Source: an uncultured Pelagibacteraceae bacterium (GTDB lineage: Bacteria > Pseudomonadota > Alphaproteobacteria > Pelagibacterales > Pelagibacteraceae). Taken from it: a stretch of 64,000 nucleotides of DNA. Below, in pieces: positions 31,395 to 42,900 of the stretch. The stretch covers positions 1 through 64,000 of the forward strand of contig CACPCL010000003.1 in NCBI GenBank assembly GCA_902632445.1. Reading direction: 5' to 3'. The number at the start of each line of letters is the position of its first letter. Position 1 is the first letter of the stretch. The notes under the pieces were generated by a model, which was given only the letters and a program-made list of their open reading frames with translations, did not search any database and was not told the origin of the DNA. A program made the position numbers and the translations under genes.

Positions 31395-32603
31395 TTGTAT
31401 TTGAAAACTTTTATTCAAAATATAAACTCAATTAAAAATCTTAATAAGATCGATTCCACTGCTATTTTAGTTCTTCAGAACGGTAAATTTTTTAGAGGCC
31501 TAGGATTAGGTTATCAAGGCACCGCTACAGGTGAAGTATGCTTTAATACCTCTATTACTGGATACCAAGAAATTATATCAGACCCATCGTACGCTGGACA
31601 AATTATAAATTTCACATTCCCACACGTTGGAAATGTAGGTACTAATCTGGAAGATCATGAGTCTGATAAAATCTGGACAAAGGGAGTTATTATAAACTCT
31701 GAGATAACAAGTCCTTCTAACTACAGAGCACTTAAACACCTAGATGATTGGTTAAAGAAAAATAAAATCGTTGGCATTACTGGTATCGACACAAGAAATC
31801 TTACAAATTTCATAAGAGACAAAGGAGCCCCTAAAGGAACTATATCATTCTTAAAAAATAATAAACTAAATATTAAAAAGCTTCTAAGACAAACACAAAA
31901 ATGGAGTGGACTTAAAAATTTAGATTTAGCCCAAAAAGTTTCTACTAAAAAAAATTATACTTGGAAAGGTTTAAAAACATGGAAAAAAAAAGCTGGTTTT
32001 GTAAAAAATAATAAAAAAAACTTCCACGTTGTTGCAATAGATTATGGAATAAAAAAAAACATTTTAAGATATTTTTCAGATTTTAATTGTAAAGTTACAG
32101 TAGTTTCATGCAAAACATTAGCTTCTGAAATAATTAAGTTAAAACCAAACGGAATTTTTCTATCTAATGGACCAGGTGATCCAGCTGCAACAGGTAAATA
32201 TGCAATACCAATAATAAAAGAATTAATCAAAAACAATTTGCCTATATTCGGCATTTGTTTAGGCCATCAAATTCTTGCTTTAGCTTTGGGTGCCAAAACA
32301 AAAAAAATGAGTCTTGGTCACAGAGGTGCAAATCATCCAGTCAAAAATTTAATTAATGGGAACGTAGAAATTACAAGTCAAAATCACGGGTTTGAAGTAG
32401 TGAAAAGTAGTTTAAAAAAAAACATACAAATTACTCATCAATCTCTTTTTGATAACAGTATTGAGGGAATAAAATTAAAAAATAAACCTATTTATTCTGT
32501 GCAATACCATCCTGAGTCTAACCCAGGCCCACAGGATAGTGTTTATTTATTTAAAGAATTTATAAATAGTATGAAAAAATATGCCAAAAAGAAAAGATAT
32601 TAA
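31395..32603 (+). CDS. carA: Carbamoyl-phosphate synthase small subunit CarA
   Basis: Glutamine amidotransferase subunit that supplies ammonia to CarB for arginine and pyrimidine synthesis. The N-terminal domain is clear ([24 protein letters not shown]). The class I amidotransferase domain has the nucleophile in FGICLGHQ and the His/Glu pair in [10 protein letters not shown]. The start is uncertain. The frame is open back to an ATG at 31209 inside the opposite yqeY gene, but the family homology begins near 31458 and no ATG lies between 31272 and there. TTG codons at 31395 and 31401 are the nearest plausible starts; 31395 is given. The stop overlaps carB by 23 bases. Confidence 0.93.
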   Translation: MYLKTFIQNINSIKNLNKIDSTAILVLQNGKFFRGLGLGYQGTATGEVCFNTSITGYQEIISDPSYAGQIINFTFPHVGNVGTNLEDHESDKIWTKGVIINSEITSPSNYRALKHLDDWLKKNKIVGITGIDTRNLTNFIRDKGAPKGTISFLKNNKLNIKKLLRQTQKWSGLKNLDLAQKVSTKKNYTWKGLKTWKKKAGFVKNNKKNFHVVAIDYGIKKNILRYFSDFNCKVTVVSCKTLASEIIKLKPNGIFLSNGPGDPAATGKYAIPIIKELIKNNLPIFGICLGHQILALALGAKTKKMSLGHRGANHPVKNLINGNVEITSQNHGFEVVKSSLKKNIQITHQSLFDNSIEGIKLKNKPIYSVQYHPESNPGPQDSVYLFKEFINSMKKYAKKKRY

Positions 32604-35600
32604 AAAAATTTTAGTTGTTGGAGCTGGACCAATTATTATTGGGCAGGCTTGTGAATTTGATTATTCAGGCACTCAAGCTTGCAAAGCATTAAAAGATGAG
32701 GGATTCAAAGTAATTCTTATAAATTCAAATCCAGCTACTATCATGACGGATCCGAATGTTGCAGATAAAACTTATATTGAACCGATTACAATAGAAGTTC
32801 TTGAAAAAATTCTTATCAAAGAAAAGCCTGATGCAATTTTGCCAACTATGGGGGGTCAAACTGCATTAAATTTAGCAATGGAGGCTGAAAAAAAAGGAAT
32901 TCTTAAAAAATATAAAATTGAACTAATAGGTGCTAATTCAAAAGCAATATCCAATGCGGAAGACAGAAAAAAATTTAGAAAAAATATGATTGAAATTGGA
33001 TTAGATCTTCCTAAATCAAAAATAGTAAATAACGCTAATCAATCATCTAAAGTCTTAAAACAAATTGGATTGCCAGCAATTATTAGACCAGCTTTTACTC
33101 TTGGTGGTTTAGGTGGTGGTATCGCCAAAAATAAAAAAGATTTTTACAAGATAATAAAAAACGGTCTTCATGAGTCACCGGTTAAACAGGTATTGGTAGA
33201 AGAGTGTTTAGAGGGTTGGAAAGAATTTGAGATGGAAGTTGTAAGAGATAAAAATGATAATTGTATTATTATTTGCTCAATAGAAAATTTAGATCCTATG
33301 GGTATTCATACAGGGGACTCGGTTACTATTGCCCCAGCACTCACTTTAACTGACAAAGAGTATCAAGTTATGAGGAATGCCTCTATAGCTTGCTTAAGAA
33401 AAATTGGTGTTGAAACTGGCGGTTCAAATGTTCAATTTGCGATAAATCCGAAAAATGGAAGGATGGTAATTATTGAGATGAACCCTAGGGTTTCAAGATC
33501 ATCAGCATTAGCTTCTAAAGCTACTGGGTTTCCAATAGCAAAAGTAGCAGCGAAGTTAGCTGTAGGTTATACTTTAGACGAGTTAAAAAATGAAATTACA
33601 AAAGTAACGCCTGCATCTTTTGAGCCTACGATTGACTATGTGGTTACTAAAATACCAAGATTTACTTTTGAAAAATTCTCCTCTTCGGCTGCTGTTTTGG
33701 GTACATCAATGAAATCAGTGGGAGAGGCAATGGCAATTGGTAGAAATTTTAAAGAGTCTCTCCAAAAAGCTTTGGTATCTTTAGAGACAGGTTTCTCGGG
33801 ATTAGACCAAATATTTAATTTAAATACGAAACAAATTAGAAAAAAACTTAAAGAAAATATTCCAAATAAAATTTTACTTGTTGGAGAGGCTATAAGAAAA
33901 AAAATAAATTTAAAAGTTATAAATAAACTTTCAAAAATCGATCCTTGGTTTTTAGATCAAATAAAAGAAATTATAGATAATGAGATTAAAATAAAGAAAA
34001 AAGGTCTCCCTAAAAATTTCAATGAATTTAATTATATAAAGTCGATAGGGTTTTCTGATAAAAAATTATCTGAACTTACAAATATTTCAGAATCGTTAAT
34101 TAGAAAGAAAAGAACTGCTTTAAAAGTTTTACCAGTTTATAAAAAAGTCGATACTTGTGCTGCAGAATTTAGGTCTTTCACTCCGTATATGTATTCTACT
34201 TATCAAAGAAATTTCTCTTATAATTCAGAATGTGAAGCCGATCCGTCTAGTAAAAATAAAATTATAATACTTGGAGGAGGCCCTAATAGAATAGGCCAAG
34301 GAATAGAATTTGATTACTGCTGTTGCCAAGCTAGTTTTGCTCTTAAAGAAGCTAAATATGAAACAATCATGGTTAATTGTAATCCTGAAACCGTATCAAC
34401 AGATTATGACACGAGTGACAGATTATATTTTGAGCCCTTAATAGATGAATATGTTTTTAATATTATAAAAAGAGAGAAATCGAAAGGTAATTTAAAGGGT
34501 GTCATTACCCAATTTGGAGGACAAACTCCAATTAAACTTGCAAAATTTTTGCACGAAAACAAGCTTCCAATTTTGGGAACTCAATATTCATCAATTGATC
34601 TTGCTGAAGATAGAGATAGATTTAGAAATCTTTTAAATAAACTTAACTTAAAACAAGCTAAAAGCGGCATTGCAAGGACTTTTTCTCAAGCTATTAAAAT
34701 TGCAGATAAGATTGGTTTGCCTTTGATGGTAAGACCATCTTATGTATTAGGTGGAAGAGCAATGGAAATTGTGCATGAGAAGAGTCAACTTAAAGACTTT
34801 GTAAAAGAGGCATTTAAAGTGGCTGAAAAAAATCCAATCTTAATTGATAAGTTTATTGATAATGCAATGGAAGTTGATGTTGATGCAATTTCGGATGGTA
34901 ATAATGTTTTTGTGGCAGGTATCATGCAGCACATTGAAGAAGCAGGAATACACTCTGGTGACTCAGCATGTAGTTTGCCTCCTGTATCAATAAAACCTTT
35001 CTTAATAAAAGAAATTGAAAATCAAACAAAAAAATTGGCTTTAGCTCTTAAAGTAAAAGGCTTTATGAATGTTCAATATGCAATTAAAAGGGATGAAATT
35101 TTTGTAATTGAGGTAAATCCTAGAGCAAGTAGAACCGTTCCATTTGTTTCTAAAGCTAAAAATTTACCTCTAGCTAAGATAGCCTCTAGAGTTATGGCAG
35201 GAGAGAAATTATCTAAGTTCAACTTAAAAAGTAAAACCAAAGACATGTTTGCGGTAAAGGAATCGGTGTTTCCATTTAATAAATTTCCTAATAGCGATCT
35301 ATTACTTGGCCCAGAAATGAAATCTACAGGTGAAGTAATGGGTTTTGATAAAAATTTTGGAATGGCGTTTGCTAAAAGTCAAATTGCAGCTTCAAACTCT
35401 CTTCCTAAAAAAGGTTTGGCTTTTATCTCGTTAAAAAATAGTCATAAAGAAGAGGGTGTACAATTAGCAAAACAATTAATTAAATTAAATTTTAAGCTGT
35501 GTGGAACAGCAGGTACAGCTGATTATATAAGCCAGCATGGAATTAAGTGTAAAAAAATAAATAAAGTAAATCAGGGTTCCCCACATATAGTAGATGTTTT

Positions 35601-35805
35601 GAATGCTAAAAAAATAGCTTTGGTTATTAATACCGGAGGTGGAAATAGTGAGTCTCAGTTGAGCGATGCTGTTGCATTAAGAAGAGCCACTCTAGCTAAT
35701 AAAGTTCCTTATTGTACTAATATGTCCACGGCCAAAGTTTGTTTGGAAGGTATAAAATCTCTGAAATTAATAGATATTAATGTGACTTCTTTGCAAGATA
35801 TCTAA
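32581..35805 (+). CDS. carB: Carbamoyl-phosphate synthase large subunit CarB
   Basis: Synthesises carbamoyl phosphate from bicarbonate, two ATP and ammonia received from CarA. The 1074 residues match E. coli CarB (1073). Two homologous ATP-grasp halves are visible, each opening with a glycine-rich loop ([19 protein letters not shown] and [18 protein letters not shown]) and each with a NPR metal site ([16 protein letters not shown] and [16 protein letters not shown]). The C-terminal allosteric MGS-like domain starts around [17 protein letters not shown]. Its start lies inside carA, and its stop overlaps the convergent oxygenase gene by four bases. Confidence 0.98.
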   Translation: MPKRKDIKKILVVGAGPIIIGQACEFDYSGTQACKALKDEGFKVILINSNPATIMTDPNVADKTYIEPITIEVLEKILIKEKPDAILPTMGGQTALNLAMEAEKKGILKKYKIELIGANSKAISNAEDRKKFRKNMIEIGLDLPKSKIVNNANQSSKVLKQIGLPAIIRPAFTLGGLGGGIAKNKKDFYKIIKNGLHESPVKQVLVEECLEGWKEFEMEVVRDKNDNCIIICSIENLDPMGIHTGDSVTIAPALTLTDKEYQVMRNASIACLRKIGVETGGSNVQFAINPKNGRMVIIEMNPRVSRSSALASKATGFPIAKVAAKLAVGYTLDELKNEITKVTPASFEPTIDYVVTKIPRFTFEKFSSSAAVLGTSMKSVGEAMAIGRNFKESLQKALVSLETGFSGLDQIFNLNTKQIRKKLKENIPNKILLVGEAIRKKINLKVINKLSKIDPWFLDQIKEIIDNEIKIKKKGLPKNFNEFNYIKSIGFSDKKLSELTNISESLIRKKRTALKVLPVYKKVDTCAAEFRSFTPYMYSTYQRNFSYNSECEADPSSKNKIIILGGGPNRIGQGIEFDYCCCQASFALKEAKYETIMVNCNPETVSTDYDTSDRLYFEPLIDEYVFNIIKREKSKGNLKGVITQFGGQTPIKLAKFLHENKLPILGTQYSSIDLAEDRDRFRNLLNKLNLKQAKSGIARTFSQAIKIADKIGLPLMVRPSYVLGGRAMEIVHEKSQLKDFVKEAFKVAEKNPILIDKFIDNAMEVDVDAISDGNNVFVAGIMQHIEEAGIHSGDSACSLPPVSIKPFLIKEIENQTKKLALALKVKGFMNVQYAIKRDEIFVIEVNPRASRTVPFVSKAKNLPLAKIASRVMAGEKLSKFNLKSKTKDMFAVKESVFPFNKFPNSDLLLGPEMKSTGEVMGFDKNFGMAFAKSQIAASNSLPKKGLAFISLKNSHKEEGVQLAKQLIKLNFKLCGTAGTADYISQHGIKCKKINKVNQGSPHIVDVLNAKKIALVINTGGGNSESQLSDAVALRRATLANKVPYCTNMSTAKVCLEGIKSLKLIDINVTSLQDI

Positions 35806-36467
35806 TTTTTTACTTTCCAGTCAGTCTCGAAAGTAACATAGTTTATTTGGATACATCTTCTCTCTTTTTTAATTTCTTTTTTTTCCATTCCATGCCAAGT
35901 GTTTGGTCCGCTTGTGAAGAAATATCCATAATTATGTTTGTAAGGAACTGTTTTAACTTTATTTAATTTTGCATCATAAAAATCAGTTCCTAAATTTTCT
36001 GACTCGTTATGAAGGTTCACAAAAACTATTGAAGACATTAATTTCTCTTCTATGTCACAATGAGGTTTCAGCCAAAAACCTTCTCGATCACAAATTACCT
36101 CTAGTCTTACATAAGAATTACTTAAGTCTTTTCCAATTAATGATCCAATTTTTTTATAAACTTCTGGTGATCTTAATTCTTCAATAAATTTTGTTAAGTT
36201 TGGAAATTGATTAGAATTTTTTTTAGTAACATAACATCTTAGTTTTTTTGCTTTTCCACCATCTTTAATTCCAGCTCGGAAAGCTCCTTCTCCTCCATCA
36301 AGAGCTCTTGTTCCATCATAATTTAAATTTTGTTTTCTAGGATCAGCTATCTCTGCACTACAGATCTCATCGATAGCATTCTGCGTAAGCGGCTGGTTGA
36401 TCTCGAAATGTTTAAAAGGATCGCTAAATAACTTTGTCCTTTTTTCTAATGATTTAAATAATTCCAT
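35802..36467 (-). CDS. 2-oxoglutarate/Fe(II)-dependent oxygenase-like protein
   Basis: The 221 residues carry the iron triad of the 2OG-Fe(II) dioxygenase superfamily: PHCDIEEK gives His136 and Asp138, TWHGME gives His192, and RRCIQINYV supplies an Arg (about 203-204) for 2-oxoglutarate. The pattern is like the prolyl-4-hydroxylase-type jelly roll, and the protein should hydroxylate an unknown substrate. There is no signal peptide, so it is cytoplasmic. It lies 14 bases inside the end of the ELM1-family gene on the same strand, which suggests co-expression, and its stop overlaps carB. The substrate cannot be told from the sequence. Confidence 0.78.
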   Translation of the reverse strand: MELFKSLEKRTKLFSDPFKHFEINQPLTQNAIDEICSAEIADPRKQNLNYDGTRALDGGEGAFRAGIKDGGKAKKLRCYVTKKNSNQFPNLTKFIEELRSPEVYKKIGSLIGKDLSNSYVRLEVICDREGFWLKPHCDIEEKLMSSIVFVNLHNESENLGTDFYDAKLNKVKTVPYKHNYGYFFTSGPNTWHGMEKKEIKKERRCIQINYVTFETDWKVKN

Positions 36468-37407
36468 ATTTTTTCATTTTTGCTTTTACAATTGGAGCGA
36501 TTCTGTTTACCTCATTCAAACTATTATAACTCCAACTTTCAACTCTGTCTTCTAGTACTCTTGTTATACCTAAATCTTTCAATTGTGAATAAAATTTTTT
36601 AAACCTTCCTGTAGGCTTGAAAGACTTCATCATTGCAATATAAACAGGTTTTCCAGTCATAGCAGCTTCTGAAATCATTGACGTGGAGTCGCATGTTACA
36701 ACTATATAATTTGAAATAGCTAATGCAGATAGATAAGCTTTTTTATCAACATTTTTTACAACATGATGATTAATGCTAAAGGTATTAAATGCTATTTTCA
36801 AAATATTTTCAGGTGTTCTATAAGAGGGAATTACAATAATTTTAAATTTATCGGGGGTAAATAAAGTCTTAACTTTATTAAAAAGTTCATGAATTCGATT
36901 TTCTGAATAATTGTAATATTTATTCGGTCCTCCGATTATAAATGCAACTAGTTCTCTTCTCTTATCTTTATCTATTCCAAGATAATTTGAATTTTCATTA
37001 ATTTCTTTTTTATTAAGATAATGAATAGCTCCTGTTGTGTTGATTATATTTTCTCCCTTTAAATTATCATGCTCTGGACTTACTATGAGATTAAAATGTT
37101 CGAAAGAGACTTTTGGATCTTGTATATGGATATTGAAAATTTGATTACCAAATCTTTTTTTTAAAGCTATTGATGGTATTACACTTTTTCTTCCACAGGA
37201 TATAATGACTTTACAATCACATACGAATTTATTTTTTACCAAATTTTCTGATATTGGGCTAATTTTTGGTGGAATGAAATTCCAAAAAGATTTTAGTTCA
37301 ATTTTTTGGTGTTTATAATTAAGGCCCAAAGCTTTAGCTAATCCCTCCACTTGACTAACCATGCCGTGCATACCTTGCGTTAAAAGAAGTGCTTTTAATT
37401 CCAACAT
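36454..37407 (-). CDS. ELM1/GtrOC1-family protein (mitochondrial fission ELM1-like)
   Basis: Belongs to the family found in alphaproteobacteria and plant mitochondria, where ELM1 affects fission; the bacterial function is not established. Recognisable parts are LLLTQGMHGMVSQVEGLAKALG at the N-terminus, VISCGRKSVIPSIALKKRFG, HIQDPKVSFEHFNLIVSPEHD, VAFIIGGPNK, and CDSTSMISEAAMTGKPVYI near the C-terminus. The last resembles the nucleotide-sugar site of GT-B glycosyltransferases, so a glycosyltransferase-like fold is plausible. The 317 residues fit the family. The start is 23 bases from the divergent trxB start; the end overlaps the oxygenase gene. Confidence 0.85.
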   Translation of the reverse strand: MLELKALLLTQGMHGMVSQVEGLAKALGLNYKHQKIELKSFWNFIPPKISPISENLVKNKFVCDCKVIISCGRKSVIPSIALKKRFGNQIFNIHIQDPKVSFEHFNLIVSPEHDNLKGENIINTTGAIHYLNKKEINENSNYLGIDKDKRRELVAFIIGGPNKYYNYSENRIHELFNKVKTLFTPDKFKIIVIPSYRTPENILKIAFNTFSINHHVVKNVDKKAYLSALAISNYIVVTCDSTSMISEAAMTGKPVYIAMMKSFKPTGRFKKFYSQLKDLGITRVLEDRVESWSYNSLNEVNRIAPIVKAKMKKYGII

Positions 37408-37430
37408 TAGTTATTATATACCTTTACAGA

Positions 37431-38381
37431 ATGAATAATAAATCAACTAAACATACAAAAGTGTTAATTCTTGGATCTGGTCCTGCTGGCTATACAGCAG
37501 CTATTTATGCGGCCAGAGCAATGCTTAAACCAATACTTGTCCATGGTTCTCAACCTGGGGGACAATTAACAACCACTACTGATGTTGAAAATTACCCTGG
37601 ATACTCAAAAGTGATTCAGGGGCCATGGCTAATGGATGAAATGAAAGGTCAAGCAGAAGCAGTGGGCACAGAGATGATACAGGATCATATAAGTAAAGTT
37701 GACTTAACAAAAAAACCTTTTACAGCAACAGGTGATAGTGGTCAGGTTTATACTGCAGATAGTTTCATAATTTCAACAGGTGCACAAGCAAGATGGCTAA
37801 ATTTAAAGTCTGAGCAAGAGTTTAGAGGGTTTGGAGTTTCCGCCTGTGCTACTTGTGATGGATTTTTCTTTAAAGAAAAAGAAGTAGCTGTAGTTGGTGG
37901 AGGAAATGCTGCTGTTGAAGAAGCAATGTTCTTAACAAAATTTGCTTCAAAAGTTTATCTAATTCATAGAAGAAATGAATTGAGAGCAGAGAAAATGCTT
38001 CAAGCAAAATTAAAATCCAACAAGAAAATAGAAATTATTTGGGATACGGTAGTCGAAGATGTTATTGGTACAAAAGAACCTAAAACTGTTAATGCATTGA
38101 AAATAAAAAATGTGAAGGATAATAAAGTTAAAGATCTTAAAGTTGATGGGTTATTTATTGCCATAGGTCATGATCCAGCTACATCTTTATTTAAAGATCA
38201 ACTTAAAATGGACAAAGAAGGGTATTTAATTACAAAACCTGACTCTACTGAAACAAATATTCCAGGAGTTTTTGCTGCAGGGGATGTGAAGGACAAAATT
38301 TTTAGACAAGCTGTTACTGCTGCTGGAATGGGATGCATGTCAGCACTTGAAGCTGAAAAATATTTATCTGAGACTAACTAA
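37431..38381 (+). CDS. trxB: Thioredoxin reductase TrxB
   Basis: FAD/NADPH disulfide reductase that keeps thioredoxin reduced. The N-terminal FAD site is VLILGSGPAGYTAAIYAARA, the redox-active pair lies in CATCDG (Cys139/Cys142 from the chosen start), the NADPH site is VAVVGGGNAAVEEA, and the C-terminal FAD motif is GVFAAGDVKDK. The track starts at 37389, but that frame overlaps the opposite gene; ATG at 37431 (MNNKSTKHTK) gives the normal length of about 316. The stop overlaps the convergent aminotransferase gene by eight bases. Confidence 0.96.
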   Translation: MNNKSTKHTKVLILGSGPAGYTAAIYAARAMLKPILVHGSQPGGQLTTTTDVENYPGYSKVIQGPWLMDEMKGQAEAVGTEMIQDHISKVDLTKKPFTATGDSGQVYTADSFIISTGAQARWLNLKSEQEFRGFGVSACATCDGFFFKEKEVAVVGGGNAAVEEAMFLTKFASKVYLIHRRNELRAEKMLQAKLKSNKKIEIIWDTVVEDVIGTKEPKTVNALKIKNVKDNKVKDLKVDGLFIAIGHDPATSLFKDQLKMDKEGYLITKPDSTETNIPGVFAAGDVKDKIFRQAVTAAGMGCMSALEAEKYLSETN

Positions 38382-39561
38382 GATTATCACAAAAAGATTT
38401 AATTCTTTCCATTGCTTTTTTTAAATTTTCCATAGAGGTGGCATAAGAAATTCTAAAATATCCATCTAATCCAAAAGCTGAGCCCTGCACCACCGCCACC
38501 TCGGCTTTTTCTAATAATTTTTCTACGAAATCTTTATCTGTTTTAAGTTTTGTTTTTTTATTTAGTAATTTCTTGCAATTAGGAAAAACATAGAATGCTC
38601 CCTCGGGACTCAAACAACTTATGCCTTTAATATTATTTAAACTATTAACAACAAAATTCCTTCTTTCTTTGAAAGAATTCGATCTCTCCAATATAAAGTC
38701 TTGTGTTCCATTTAGTGCTTCCACAGCAGCTGCCTGACTAATGGATGTAGGGTTGCTTGTTGACTGTGATTGAATCTTAGCCATCGCTTTAATAATTTCT
38801 TTTGGGCCCGCAGCATAACCTATTCTCCAGCCAGTCATTGAGTAAGATTTACTTACTCCATTCATGGTTAAGGTTCTACCTTTTAATTTTTCAATTTGTG
38901 CAATTGTAAAAAATTTAAAACCGTCATAAGTAATATGCTCATAAATATCATCGCTCAAAATATATAAATTTTTAAATTTTATTAAAATCTTTGATAAAGC
39001 TATTATCTCATCTTTAGTGTAACCAGAACCTGTAGGGTTAGATGGGGAGTTTATAATTATCCACTTCGTTTTCTTTGAAACTGTTTTTGCTAGTTTTTCC
39101 GGTGTTAATTTAAAATTATTTTTTTCATCACACTTAATTATTTTGGGTTTTCCCCCAGCTAGCAAAACGATGTCGGGATAAGAAACCCAATAAGGAGCTG
39201 GAATAATTACCTCGTCACCCTTGTTTATAGTTGCCATAAAAGCGTTATATAAAACTTGCTTTCCCCCGGTACCGACTGAAATTTGATCGAGCTCATATGA
39301 TAAATCATTTTCTCTAGAAAATTTTGCTTGGATAGCTTTTTTTAATGCTGGGGTTCCATCCACTGCAGTATATTTTGTGTCGCCTTTTCTGATCGCCTCG
39401 ATGGCAGCTTCTTTAATATTATTTGGAGTATCAAAATCAGGTTCTCCAGCCCCTAAACCTATAACATCCTTTCCAGCAGCTCTCATTTCCCTAGCTTTTG
39501 AGGTAACTGCTATTGTAGGCGACGGTTTTATACGTTTTAAACTATTGGAAACTATGCTCAT
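38374..39561 (-). CDS. aspC: Aspartate aminotransferase (class I, fold type I, subgroup Ib)
   Basis: PLP enzyme interconverting aspartate/2-oxoglutarate with oxaloacetate/glutamate; members of this subgroup can also act on prephenate. PLP residues are visible: NSPSNPTGSGY (Asn), LSDDIYEHITYD (Asp, Tyr), SKSYSMTGWRIGY (Schiff-base Lys) and FRISYATS (substrate Arg). The 395 residues resemble alphaproteobacterial and Thermus AspAT. It is convergent with trxB and divergent from uvrB, with a 38-base gap. The exact substrate range is not decidable from the sequence. Confidence 0.92.
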   Translation of the reverse strand: MSIVSNSLKRIKPSPTIAVTSKAREMRAAGKDVIGLGAGEPDFDTPNNIKEAAIEAIRKGDTKYTAVDGTPALKKAIQAKFSRENDLSYELDQISVGTGGKQVLYNAFMATINKGDEVIIPAPYWVSYPDIVLLAGGKPKIIKCDEKNNFKLTPEKLAKTVSKKTKWIIINSPSNPTGSGYTKDEIIALSKILIKFKNLYILSDDIYEHITYDGFKFFTIAQIEKLKGRTLTMNGVSKSYSMTGWRIGYAAGPKEIIKAMAKIQSQSTSNPTSISQAAAVEALNGTQDFILERSNSFKERRNFVVNSLNNIKGISCLSPEGAFYVFPNCKKLLNKKTKLKTDKDFVEKLLEKAEVAVVQGSAFGLDGYFRISYATSMENLKKAMERIKSFCDNLS

Positions 39562-39599
39562 TGAAATTTATAATATAATTAATTTATTATTAACACAAA

Positions 39600-41771
39600 A
39601 TGCAAAATACTTATCAAGAAAAATTAGCTGATCTAGAAGTTAATAACTCAAAAAAAATTAAGAAGTTAGAGGGAGGTATTAACTTTAAAATCAAAAGTGA
39701 TTTTCAACCTAGCGGTGACCAACCAGAGGCTATAAAGAAAATATTAAAAAACTTAAAAGATAACAAACAAGAACAAGTACTTTTGGGGGTTACAGGATCG
39801 GGTAAAACTTTTACAATGGCTAAAGTCATAGAAAAGGCTAATAGGCCAGCTTTAATTTTAGCACCAAACAAAACTTTAGCTGCTCAATTGTACGGAGAGT
39901 TTAAAAGTTTTTTCCCGGATAACGCAGTGGAATATTTTGTATCATATTATGATTACTACACTCCAGAAGCATACGTTCCTAGATCCGATACTTATATAGA
40001 AAAAGAAGCTTCAATAAATGAGCAAATTGATCGTATGAGACACTCGGCAACAAGATCTTTATTGGAAAGAGATGATGTAATTATTGTTGCGAGTGTATCA
40101 TGTATTTATGGTTTAGGTTCTGTAGAGGCATACTCAAAAATGACAATTACTTTAAAAAAAAATTATGAGTACGAACGAGATGATTTAATTAGGGCATTTA
40201 TAAACTTACAGTATAAAAGAAATGATCAAAATTTTTTTAGAGGAACCTTTAGAGTAAGAGGAGAAAATTTAGAGATCTTTCCCTCACACTTAGAAGATAG
40301 AGCTTGGAGAATAAGTTTTAATTTAAATAAATTAGAAAAAATTGAAGAATTCGACCCACTTACTGGAGATAAGACAAATGATTACTCAATTATAAAAATT
40401 TACGCCAATAGTCATTACATAACCCCGAAGCCGACTATCGAGCAAGCAATCAAACAAATAAAATCTGAGTTAGCCGAGACTTTAAAAAAACATAGAGAAA
40501 ATAATAAACTTCTAGAGGAACAGAGATTAAGAGAACGAACTAAGTTTGATTTAGAGATGATTGAAGCTACCGGAACTTGCGCAGGGATAGAAAATTATTC
40601 AAGATTTTTATCAGGAAGAAAAGCTGGTGAACCACCTCCTACTCTTTTTGAATATTTTCCAGATAATGCAATTATATTTGTAGACGAAAGTCACGTAACA
40701 GTCCCTCAATTAAATGGAATGTATAAAGGTGACCGGACAAGAAAAAGCACGTTAGCCGAATATGGGTTTAGACTCCCGTCATGTATGGATAATAGACCTT
40801 TAAAATTTGAGGAGTGGGATTTAATGAGAACACAAACTGTTTTTGTCTCTGCTACTCCAGGACCTTGGGAGCTGAAGCAGACAAGTAATAAATATATTGA
40901 CCAAATAATTAGGCCGACAGGTTTAATAGATCCCCCGGTCGAGATAAGACCAGCTAAAACTCAGGTAGATGATCTAATGCATGAGGCAAAAGAAATTGTA
41001 AAAAAAGGATATAGAATACTTGCTACAACACTAACAAAAAAAATGGCTGAAGATCTTACTGAGTACCTCCACGAAAATGGTCTTAAAGTAAGATACATGC
41101 ACTCAGACATAGATACTCTTGAAAGGATTGAAATTATAAGAGATTTAAGAATGGGTGTTTTCGATATTCTCGTCGGAATAAACTTATTAAGAGAGGGACT
41201 CGATATTCCTGAGTGTGCTTTAGTAGCAATATTAGATGCAGACAAAGAAGGATTTTTAAGATCAGAGACATCTTTAATTCAAACGATTGGTAGAGCAGCG
41301 CGAAATGTTGATGGTAAAGTAATTTTATATGCTGATAAAGTCACGAAGAGTATTCAAAAAGCCATTAAGGAAACAGATAGAAGAAGAAATAAACAATTAG
41401 AATATAATAAAAAAAATGGAATAACGGCTGAGTCGGTAAAAAAAGAGATAAGTGATATTTTAGAGTCTGTTTATGAAAAAGATTACGTTAAAATTAGTGA
41501 AGGCTCAAACGTAGGTGGAAATTTAAAAAAACATCTCAAAGCTTTAAACAGAAAAATGAAGGAAGCTGCATCTAATTTAGAATTTGAGGAGGCTGCTAAA
41601 CTAAGAGATGAAATGAGAAAACTAGAAGCTAGTGAGCTTGAAATTACTTTAAATCCTAAGATATCTCAATATAATTTGAAAAGTAAGGTTTATCCAAAAG
41701 GAAGATCGACTATGGGTATGCCTGGCACAAAACCAAGAAAAGCGATAAAAAAATGGAAGCCAAAAAAATAA
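39600..41771 (+). CDS. uvrB: Excinuclease ABC subunit UvrB
   Basis: Damage-verification subunit of nucleotide excision repair. It has helicase-like motifs (Walker [29 protein letters not shown] of the damage-binding beta hairpin, DESHVTVPQ as DExH, and QTIGRAARN as motif VI). The C-terminal UVR motif ([17 protein letters not shown]) binds UvrC. The 723 residues include an N-terminal extension of about 30 residues over the minimal family start. Its end overlaps the next gene by 19 bases. uvrC is three genes downstream on the same strand, so the excision nuclease subunits are co-transcribed. Confidence 0.98.
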   Translation: MQNTYQEKLADLEVNNSKKIKKLEGGINFKIKSDFQPSGDQPEAIKKILKNLKDNKQEQVLLGVTGSGKTFTMAKVIEKANRPALILAPNKTLAAQLYGEFKSFFPDNAVEYFVSYYDYYTPEAYVPRSDTYIEKEASINEQIDRMRHSATRSLLERDDVIIVASVSCIYGLGSVEAYSKMTITLKKNYEYERDDLIRAFINLQYKRNDQNFFRGTFRVRGENLEIFPSHLEDRAWRISFNLNKLEKIEEFDPLTGDKTNDYSIIKIYANSHYITPKPTIEQAIKQIKSELAETLKKHRENNKLLEEQRLRERTKFDLEMIEATGTCAGIENYSRFLSGRKAGEPPPTLFEYFPDNAIIFVDESHVTVPQLNGMYKGDRTRKSTLAEYGFRLPSCMDNRPLKFEEWDLMRTQTVFVSATPGPWELKQTSNKYIDQIIRPTGLIDPPVEIRPAKTQVDDLMHEAKEIVKKGYRILATTLTKKMAEDLTEYLHENGLKVRYMHSDIDTLERIEIIRDLRMGVFDILVGINLLREGLDIPECALVAILDADKEGFLRSETSLIQTIGRAARNVDGKVILYADKVTKSIQKAIKETDRRRNKQLEYNKKNGITAESVKKEISDILESVYEKDYVKISEGSNVGGNLKKHLKALNRKMKEAASNLEFEEAAKLRDEMRKLEASELEITLNPKISQYNLKSKVYPKGRSTMGMPGTKPRKAIKKWKPKK

Positions 41772-42508
41772 TTATCACTGGTGGAGCTACTAGAATAGGA
41801 TCTGCAATCGCTAAAAGTTTAGTTAGCTTTGAAACAAAAATAGGTATCCACTTTAACAAATCTAAAAGTAGCGCTTTAAAATTAAAAAAAGAATTAGAGG
41901 AACTTGGGGCTGAAACTTACTTATTTAAAGCTGATTTAAATAATTTAAAGCAAACACAAGTTTTAATAAAAAAAGCCTATAAAACTATGAAAGGATTAGA
42001 TTGTTTGATTAATAATGCTTCTATATTTGAAAACGATAATCTTGAAAATTTTTCTGAAAAATCCTTTACAAAACATATAAATATTAATTTAAAAGCACCA
42101 GCAATATTAACACAAAGTTTTAAAAAGTTAGTTAAAAACAAAGAAGGATGTATCATCAATATTATTGATCAAAGAGTAGAAAAATTAACTCCTTTTTTTT
42201 TCTCTTACACTTTAAGTAAGTCCTCATTGGCCACTTTTACAAAAACATCAGCTATGAAATTAGCACCTCATATAAGAGTGAATGGCATATCACCTGGGCC
42301 AACTTTAAAAAACAAAAGACAATCTGAGAAGCATTTCAAAAGACAATGGAAATCTACGCTCTTAAGGAGAAAGGTAGACTTAGATAATGTATGTAATGGA
42401 GTAAGGTTTTTAATTGAAAATAAGAGTATAACGGGAGAAATAATAAATATCGATAGCGGACAAAGACTTGCTTGGCAAACACCAGATATTGTTAATACAA
42501 AAGAATGA
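41753..42508 (+). CDS. Short-chain dehydrogenase/reductase, FolM/pteridine-reductase-like
   Basis: NAD(P)H-dependent SDR of 251 residues. The dinucleotide loop reads [15 protein letters not shown], where the ATRIG variant is typical of FolM and pteridine reductases rather than of generic SDRs. It has LINNAS as the NNA motif, and the catalytic Tyr-x3-Lys in YTLSK. The next gene, overlapping by four bases, is folB, which acts on dihydroneopterin, and this supports a role in pterin or folate reduction. Seen: the motifs and adjacency. Inferred: the substrate. A general SDR function is the fallback. Confidence 0.82.
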   Translation: MEAKKIIITGGATRIGSAIAKSLVSFETKIGIHFNKSKSSALKLKKELEELGAETYLFKADLNNLKQTQVLIKKAYKTMKGLDCLINNASIFENDNLENFSEKSFTKHININLKAPAILTQSFKKLVKNKEGCIINIIDQRVEKLTPFFFSYTLSKSSLATFTKTSAMKLAPHIRVNGISPGPTLKNKRQSEKHFKRQWKSTLLRRKVDLDNVCNGVRFLIENKSITGEIINIDSGQRLAWQTPDIVNTKE

Positions 42509-42900
42509 AGATAATTAAATTTAAGAAAAAAGAAAAATTTAAATATAAAAGAAAAGTAATTATAAAAGATTTAATTTTAAATATTTTTATAGGAATACAT
42601 AGTTTTGAAAAAAAAGAGAGACAAAGAGTAAAATTTAATATTGAAATTTTGACTAATCCATATGTACTTCCAAATAATAAAGATTTAAATTCAATAATAA
42701 ATTATGAAAAAATTGTTAGTAAAATTGAAAAAATTACTCATTCAAAACATCACGAATTACTTGAAGATTTAGCTGAAAATATTTTTAATATGATATTTAA
42801 AAATAAACTTGTTAAAAAAATAAATCTTAAGATAGAAAAGTTAGATATTTTAAAGAAAACTAAATCTGTTGGGATCGAGGTATCAAAATCGAAAGTATGA
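42505..42900 (+). CDS. folB: Dihydroneopterin aldolase-like protein FolB
   Basis: FolB cleaves dihydroneopterin to hydroxymethyl-dihydropterin in folate synthesis. The 131-residue protein has the tunnelling-fold pattern: [29 protein letters not shown], then [25 protein letters not shown] and [12 protein letters not shown]. The Gly-Ile-x-x-x-E region and the substrate-binding Glu in LLEDLAE are consistent with the family. It has a lysine-rich N-terminal extension. It overlaps both neighbours by four bases, so it is firmly in the uvrB-SDR-folB-uvrC-pgsA operon. Confidence 0.85.
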   Translation: MKIIKFKKKEKFKYKRKVIIKDLILNIFIGIHSFEKKERQRVKFNIEILTNPYVLPNNKDLNSIINYEKIVSKIEKITHSKHHELLEDLAENIFNMIFKNKLVKKINLKIEKLDILKKTKSVGIEVSKSKV

